Shown: piece by piece, positions 59,572 to 64,000 of the stretch
Layout of the letters: each line of letters starts with the position of its first letter
How positions within the stretch are numbered: the stretch's first letter is position 1
Assembly (NCBI GenBank): GCA_003952965.2
Contig: CM025855.1
Coordinates: forward strand, 22,196,309 to 22,260,308
Length of the DNA: 64,000 bases
Direction: 5' to 3'
Origin: Morella rubra
Lineage: Eukaryota; Streptophyta; Magnoliopsida; Fagales; Myricaceae
Program-made: the position numbers and the translations under genes
The notes under the pieces: model-generated
The model's input: only the letters and a program-made list of their open reading frames with translations
The model's database searches: none
Told to the model about the DNA's origin: nothing

Positions 59572-59798
59572 TTTTTTTTTGATAACGTGGAAATCTCCAA
59601 AGCCGGACCCGTTTGGCCCAACCCTAAAGTACAAACCATGGCCCACTAGACCGACCCCACAACCCAGGGAGCAGATAAGTCAAGAACTCGCCCAGCAGCA
59701 AGAAAATCCATCCCACACCCTTGAGACTCGAACTTAGTATGTCGAGCCCTAAGGAGGATGTCCCTCCTAACCACTGAGCTATCGCCCTTGGGGGTTTG
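59572..59798 (-). mobile_element. tRNA-derived SINE
   Basis: The minus strand begins CCCCCAAGGGCGATAGCTCA, with A-box TAGCTCAGTGGTTAGGAG. B-box AAGTTCGAGTCTCAAGG follows about 40 bases later. It ends CCACGTTATCAAAAAAAAAA. Flanks GTTCAAATATAT (left) and GGTCAAATATTT (right) are probable imperfect target duplications. The tRNA-like head is well preserved. It belongs to the same general SINE type as 12786-12993 but is clearly a different, better preserved copy. Confidence 0.82.
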
Positions 59799-61180
59799 GG
59801 TGGTCAAATATTTAGAACGCAAACACCACTAGTAATAGGCAAGACCATCGTAATAGGCAAGATCATCTGTCTACTAAGTCCCCAACTTTCCCATGCATTC
59901 ATGCTATTGCCACCTTTTGTCAACTGCTTGATTACCAAGATGCCCCCATCTAATCTTCATGGTGCTAGACATTCAATCACTAGTCCCAACAAGGCCTGGC
60001 TATTTATAATTTTGGAGGGGGCAAGCCCCTTGATCTTTTATTCATAATTGCCAAGTGTTTGGAAAAAGCACTACCCTAGTAACCTAGTAGTTTTTTGTCA
60101 AGAATTTCTCGCGAGTGAATGCACAGGGAGATAGGGCCTCCACTGCTGGGAAAAGCAACGAAGGTGGGATGGGAAGAGGGAAAGATGTCAAAGAAACGTG
60201 ATTCTCTAAAGCTTCCAAGTATACTCATAGCATTACTAGAAAGTTTACAAAAGCCTCCCAAGATCTTGCAAAAAAAATATCAAAAATAGCTGAGAGCCAA
60301 AGAAGATAACTCTGTATCTTACAGAAGTCTCAAACCAGAATGTTTTTTGCTAGAGAAACATATGCCATGAGACAAGACATGGTAGACTTTTCCTTGAATC
60401 AAAAGTCTACCTGTACAAGTCATATTTCAATTTTTTGGCTACTCTGTGTGACTCTTAATAAAACAACAACAAACAGGAAACTAAAACCACAAACTATTCA
60501 GCTCCGAATTTGCAATTTAACATGCTCAAAGCAATAATCAACCACAAAATAGGATTTAATCAATAAACTGAAAACCAGACATGCTTTACTGGGAACAATC
60601 AGTTAATCAAAAAGAAAAAAATTGTGCCGTTAGTTTCAGTGAAACCTACAATGCCCTTCCAACTCAAATTCGTCCTGTAGTACAATCCAACTGTGACAAC
60701 TCTGCTAAGCAACGTTTCTGAAAGTAGCATTTTTGGTAATTGTCTCTAAAACCAAACAGAATAATGTTTTCCTAGGAAAATTTCCATCCAAATATCTTGC
60801 ATAAAACAAAACATGGCGTAACTAAACAAATAAATTGCTTGTCAGAGGGCACTGCAACAAGACCCACCAATTTCTCTTAGGAGCAACTCAAACATTGCAG
60901 TCATCAGAGCAGACAAAAGATTAACACAAAGCTAAATACAAAATTTGCATTCACTAAAATCTATCACTTTTCTGGAAAAAAAAAGAATGTAATCCGCGTC
61001 CAACATCCGGTCCAGGACCCGTGCCTAGTTACCACGGTCTTGACTAAGCAAGCAACCGGATAGGGGACAAAAAACATTCGGAAACGACCAAAGGGGCTCG
61101 GGTCGACCTGCAAAAATTGAGGAAATCCGGCGATAATAAACGAAACCCAACCCTGCCGGATCGGTATGCGTCGGACCCGC
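59799..61180. other. Intergenic or 5' intron sequence of the BED/hAT gene
   Basis: No coding similarity. Composition rises in GC from about 60985. On the minus strand a TTTTTGCAGGTCGACC context (about 61105) could mark a splice site, but this is not certain. Confidence 0.35.
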
Positions 61181-61189
61181 CTGACCCAA

Positions 61190-61770
61190 TGTCACGGACC
61201 CATTCGAAGGGGAGGAGAAGACAGGAAGTCGGGAGGCGAAGTGTTACGTCCGATAGGAGAAGCGTGCATCGTCTGATCTAGGGCTACTAAGACGGCCGGG
61301 CTGGGCTGGGGCCTGTTGGGCCAGTTATGTAGTTGTCTTACTTTACTGGATATTGATGGGATTAATTGTGTAATTAGTGAATAGGAATTGTGATTGTTTG
61401 GATGGAAAGGAAAATAGACCTGACTATTTCGAGGTGTTCACCCTCTGTTTGGCTTTAACAGCATAATTTTCATATCATTCATCATAGCAAACATTCTTAT
61501 ACAAGTAGATAATTGGGCCCTATCCTAGACCAAAATTCTAACTGGATCACTAGTCCACTGGGATCCTAAAGCAATAAAGTAAGACACAATTCAACTAATT
61601 AAGATAACTAGACAATTAGCCCAATAGGCCCAAGCCCAACTCGGCCATCGTACTACCCTAGATTAGACGATGCATAATTTTTTTATTCGACATAACACTT
61701 CGCATTTCCTACTTGAACTCTCCCGATTTTCTATCTTCTCCTTCCTTTCGAATAGGTCTGTGACATTCCC
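61190..61770. repeat. Inverted duplication of promoter-like sequence
   Basis: The minus strand of about 61350-61190 and the plus strand of about 61575-61770 share, in order: AAGTAAGACA, GGCCCAA(C/T)AGG, AGCCC, CGGCC(G/A)TC, CCTAGAT(C/T)AGACGATGCA, AACACTTCGC, TCTTCTCC, TTTCGAAT-type words and GGTC(C/T)GTGACATT. The arms are about 150-190 bp, roughly a fifth to a quarter diverged, with a loop of about 225 bp. The left arm is the more GC-rich and lies at the likely 5' end of the BED/hAT gene. It is not a recognised transposon, since no target duplication was seen. Confidence 0.7.
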
Positions 61771-62035
61771 TTTCCCAACAAAAGACCTAGTGTCACGCCT
61801 TGAATACTATCTCGAAGAGGGTTAATGACAACTACAAGCGTTTGCCATGACGAACGCCCCATCGCACTTAATCTTGTAGCGGATTTTTTTTCTTAACTCG
61901 TTATTATTAATTTAGAAAGTATGAGTCACTCTTAGTTTCTAAAAATTCTACTAAAAAAAATTATTCTTATCACTAATTGACACATAAATCCTCACTCATT
62001 CTTATGTAATGTATGAATATGTAAGTAAATATACA
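61771..62035. other. Short AT-rich spacer
   Basis: Nothing recognised between the inverted duplication and the start of the hAT element. Confidence 0.4.
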
Positions 62036-62329
62036 CAAGCGGATCTAGCAAGGGGTGGCTGAAAAATCTCTTACAATTTTTTTTTTTTAATATGGGCTAC
62101 CCCCTTAGACCCAAGCCCTGAGGCCCACCCCCCTCAAACCCAGCTCAGACCTAGGCGCCTCGTCCCCCAACGACCCAGGCCCAAGCTTCTAGGCCGGCCC
62201 AACCCGTCTAATTTTTTTAAAAAAAATACCAGAGGGCGAAACAGCTCTGCTTTAAAAAAAGAAAAAAAAAAACCAGGGTGAAACTCGCGTTTTACCCTGG
62301 TTAATTCGGAGCCCACCCCACAACTTCAA

Positions 62330-62655
62330 TTTTTCCTCCTTTTCTCTCCGACGCCCACGACCCAGCCTCTCTCACTCTGCTCCCCACCTCCTGACACTAG
62401 CCTCTGCCCTCCAGCCTTTGTCCCTCTCTCCTCCTCACTCTGCCTCCACATAACGCCAGCCTCTAGCCCTCTCTAACTCTACCTCTCCTCCTCCGGACCT
62501 CCACAGTCCACAGAACGCCGGCTCAGCGCTCTCTCTCTCCCTCTCTGCCTCTTCATCCCTCTCTCCTCCTCCACAGGACCACAGCTCTTTCTCTCTCTCC
62601 AATCTCCGACTCTCTCTCTCTCTAGCCTCTAGGTACTCTCTCAACTCAAGTCTCT
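62330..62655 (+). promoter_or_regulatory. CT-rich leader of the hAT element
   Basis: Long CTCTCTCT and CCTCC runs, typical of plant pyrimidine patches around transcription starts. A minus-strand frame across it (62435-62644) encodes only Glu/Arg repeats, the shadow of CT repeats, and is not called. The promoter role is inference. Confidence 0.4.
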
Positions 62656-63634
62656 CTGTAACTCTTTTTATTTTTCGATTAGTGACGAAATTTATTTTAA
62701 ATTTTGATGAATTATGTGATAAATTTTGGTTAGCAGATTAGGATTATTGAATTTATTGTGAACCGGATAGAGAATTCATGAATTCATGTGATGCAATTCA
62801 TGTGATTGAATTTATGTGAGGAAATTTTGATGAATTAAGTATTGATAGAGAATTCATGAATTTGCAATCTTTCTAAGCAGAAGATATTTGTTGTAAAAAC
62901 CCAGATACAGTCACTCACATATACAAACTCGAATCAAATTTCTAACTTCTGATTCGTGTAAGTAAAAAGGAGAACAAGATTTGATATTTTGGGGCTTATA
63001 GAAGGCAAGAGGAGAATTGGGCTATCTTACTCATTAAGATCAGAAGGAGGGCATCATTTTTGCTTTTCTTATTTCCTATAAGAACTTGATGTGCGCTTTT
63101 GAATATTTAAGTTATGTTTCATTTTCCTAGTAGAACTGTCTTAATAAGCTTATAATGTACTTAGTTCCTTTTAATTTGCTATTAGGTCTTAGTATCTTTG
63201 AATTGTCATGTAGGCCTTAAATTCAAAAATGTTATGTGCTTAGTTCCTTTCAATTGGTAATTTTTCCTTAGCTTTTATTCATTATTCTACTATGTAGTGT
63301 ATGTAGTGTAGTATAGAGTTTGTGGAAATTATGTTATTTTTAATTTTAGTTTCTTCTTGTTTGAAAAATAGATCTGTTGCAAGATCATGTTGTTTTTATT
63401 CACCAAATGGTAAATATTTCAATCCTCGTGTTAGTCTTTCCAGGATTTTTTTTTTTTTAAGTGTGCTTAGAGCATTTGTGTAGGATGCTCAGCTAGCACT
63501 CCTTTTAGTTTTCTCTTAAGTTGCATTTTGCTTTAAGTGACGAACCTTTTGTGCTCTACTAGAGAAATTCATATAAATTATAGGGTATAGCTTCATTATG
63601 AAATTATATTGATGAATTTTGTTTTGTTTAGATA

Positions 63635-64000
63635 ATGGCTAAGTTTTTGATAAAGAAGCCAGCCAGCGTAGGGTCGTCTAGTACTCCTAACGTAGCTGCT
63701 ACTTCTGAAACAAATACTAGTTTGAAAAGACCTCGTATTTTGTTTAGTCCGGATGATATTGTTGCTGACCCAGGGTTATGTAAACCATTTAAGAATATGA
63801 TGTTGGGATTAGAGATCAAGTTCGTAGGGAGTATTTGATCAAAGGTCCTTGTCAACCACTTGGCCATGATTTTCCTAAGAAGCAATATGGGAAAACAACA
63901 AGGGGTTTTAGAGAGTTATGGTTCAAAAATAATGAATGGTTGAAATATAGTGTATCAAAGGATGCAACGTATTGCTTGTGGTGTTATCTATTTAGGCAAA
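63635..64000 (+). pseudogene. hAT transposase N-terminus (TTF zinc finger), frameshifted, incomplete
   Basis: The ATG at 63635 follows a splice-acceptor-like TTTTGTTTAG. The frame encodes MAKFLIKKPASVGSSSTPNV and a low-complexity linker to PDDIVADPGLCKPF, as in plant ZMYM1-like hAT transposases. From 63808 the match continues in a different frame: IRDQVRREYLIKGPCQPLGH, DFPKKQYG, ELWFKNNEWLKYSVSKDATY and CLWCYLF, which is the TTF zinc-finger domain with its CxxC pair. The frames differ by a net single-base change near 63800, so the first frame stops at 63838. The rest of the gene lies beyond the window. A related but separate fragment of this family's middle region is at 31150-31690. Confidence 0.75.

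Larger units (their letters stand above)
62036..64000 (+). mobile_element. TTF-type hAT transposon, 5' part, cut by window edge
   Basis: The left end CAAGCGGATCTAGCAAGGGG resembles the CAGNGGCGGATCTAG-type terminus of plant hAT elements. About 62090-62240 is GC-rich with CCCCCTTAG/CCCACCCCCC and 'ggcccaagc' words, as is common next to such ends. A CT-rich leader (62330-62655) follows, then an AT-rich probable intron to the acceptor at about 63632 and the transposase start at 63635. The right end lies outside the window, so termini and target duplication cannot be confirmed. Confidence 0.6.

Noticed and set aside
59700-59798. Possible functional tRNA gene (A and B boxes on the minus strand)
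   Set aside because: No cloverleaf closure or acceptor stem pairing was seen, and it is followed by a SINE body and oligo-A tail.
62435-62644. Glu/Arg-rich minus-strand frame
   Set aside because: Reverse complement of CT-repeat leader sequence; low complexity only.

Overview
The window is nuclear DNA of a flowering plant, most likely a eudicot. Evidence: a six-exon GAUT15-type galacturonosyltransferase gene with GT-AG introns, a second host-like gene derived from a hAT transposase, and plant-specific transposon families (Sirevirus-like and other Ty1-copia, Ty3-gypsy, En/Spm CACTA, plant hAT, MULE-like foldbacks, tRNA-derived SINEs). Gene density is very low: two credible host genes in 64 kb, with most of the rest being old transposons. 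Genus cannot be read from the sequence by eye.

Layout. 1-3951: gag-only Sirevirus-like Ty1-copia element (minus), cut by the window edge and inserted into a Ty3-gypsy pol remnant (3952 to about 5990, plus). About 6610-11110: decayed CACTA element (plus) with TNP2 and ORF1 remnants. About 11809-12640: 3' end of a minus-strand Ty3-gypsy element. 12786-12993: tRNA-like SINE. 13.0-18.0 kb: AT-rich intergenic DNA with one foldback element, an LTR-like remnant and a GC-rich island holding a (GC)11 tract. 18428-28236: GAUT15 gene, 529 codons in six exons, with a 4.8-kb third intron carrying a small hAT-type element. 28.9-31.0 kb: LTR remnants. 31.15-31.69 kb: hAT transposase fragment.

32.5-52.4 kb is a nested stack. 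A plus-strand Ty1-copia fossil carries a MULE-like foldback (32995-33486) and a non-autonomous hAT (35081-36224, perfect 8-bp target duplication). It is interrupted at 36290 by a minus-strand Ty1-copia element with both LTRs (36291-52415). That copia is split in gag by a 9.4-kb CACTA element (40448-49892, TCT target duplication) and also carries a 396-bp foldback (51113-51508, perfect 9-bp duplication).

53539-54902 is a 680-bp non-coding tandem duplication. 55704-57671 (minus) is an intact 655-codon BED-finger/hAT-dimerisation gene that resembles a domesticated transposase. About 61.2-61.8 kb holds an inverted duplication of GC-rich, promoter-like sequence upstream of that gene. From about 62036 to the window end is the 5' part of a TTF-type hAT transposon.

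Functionally, GAUT15 points to Golgi pectin or related cell-wall polysaccharide synthesis, and the BED/hAT gene to a nuclear DNA-binding protein. They are neighbours without an evident shared pathway. No single undescribed system stands out. The most unusual items are the duplicated accessory coiled-coil ORFs in the larger CACTA element, the inverted promoter-like duplication, and the related foldback families with 9-bp target duplications.
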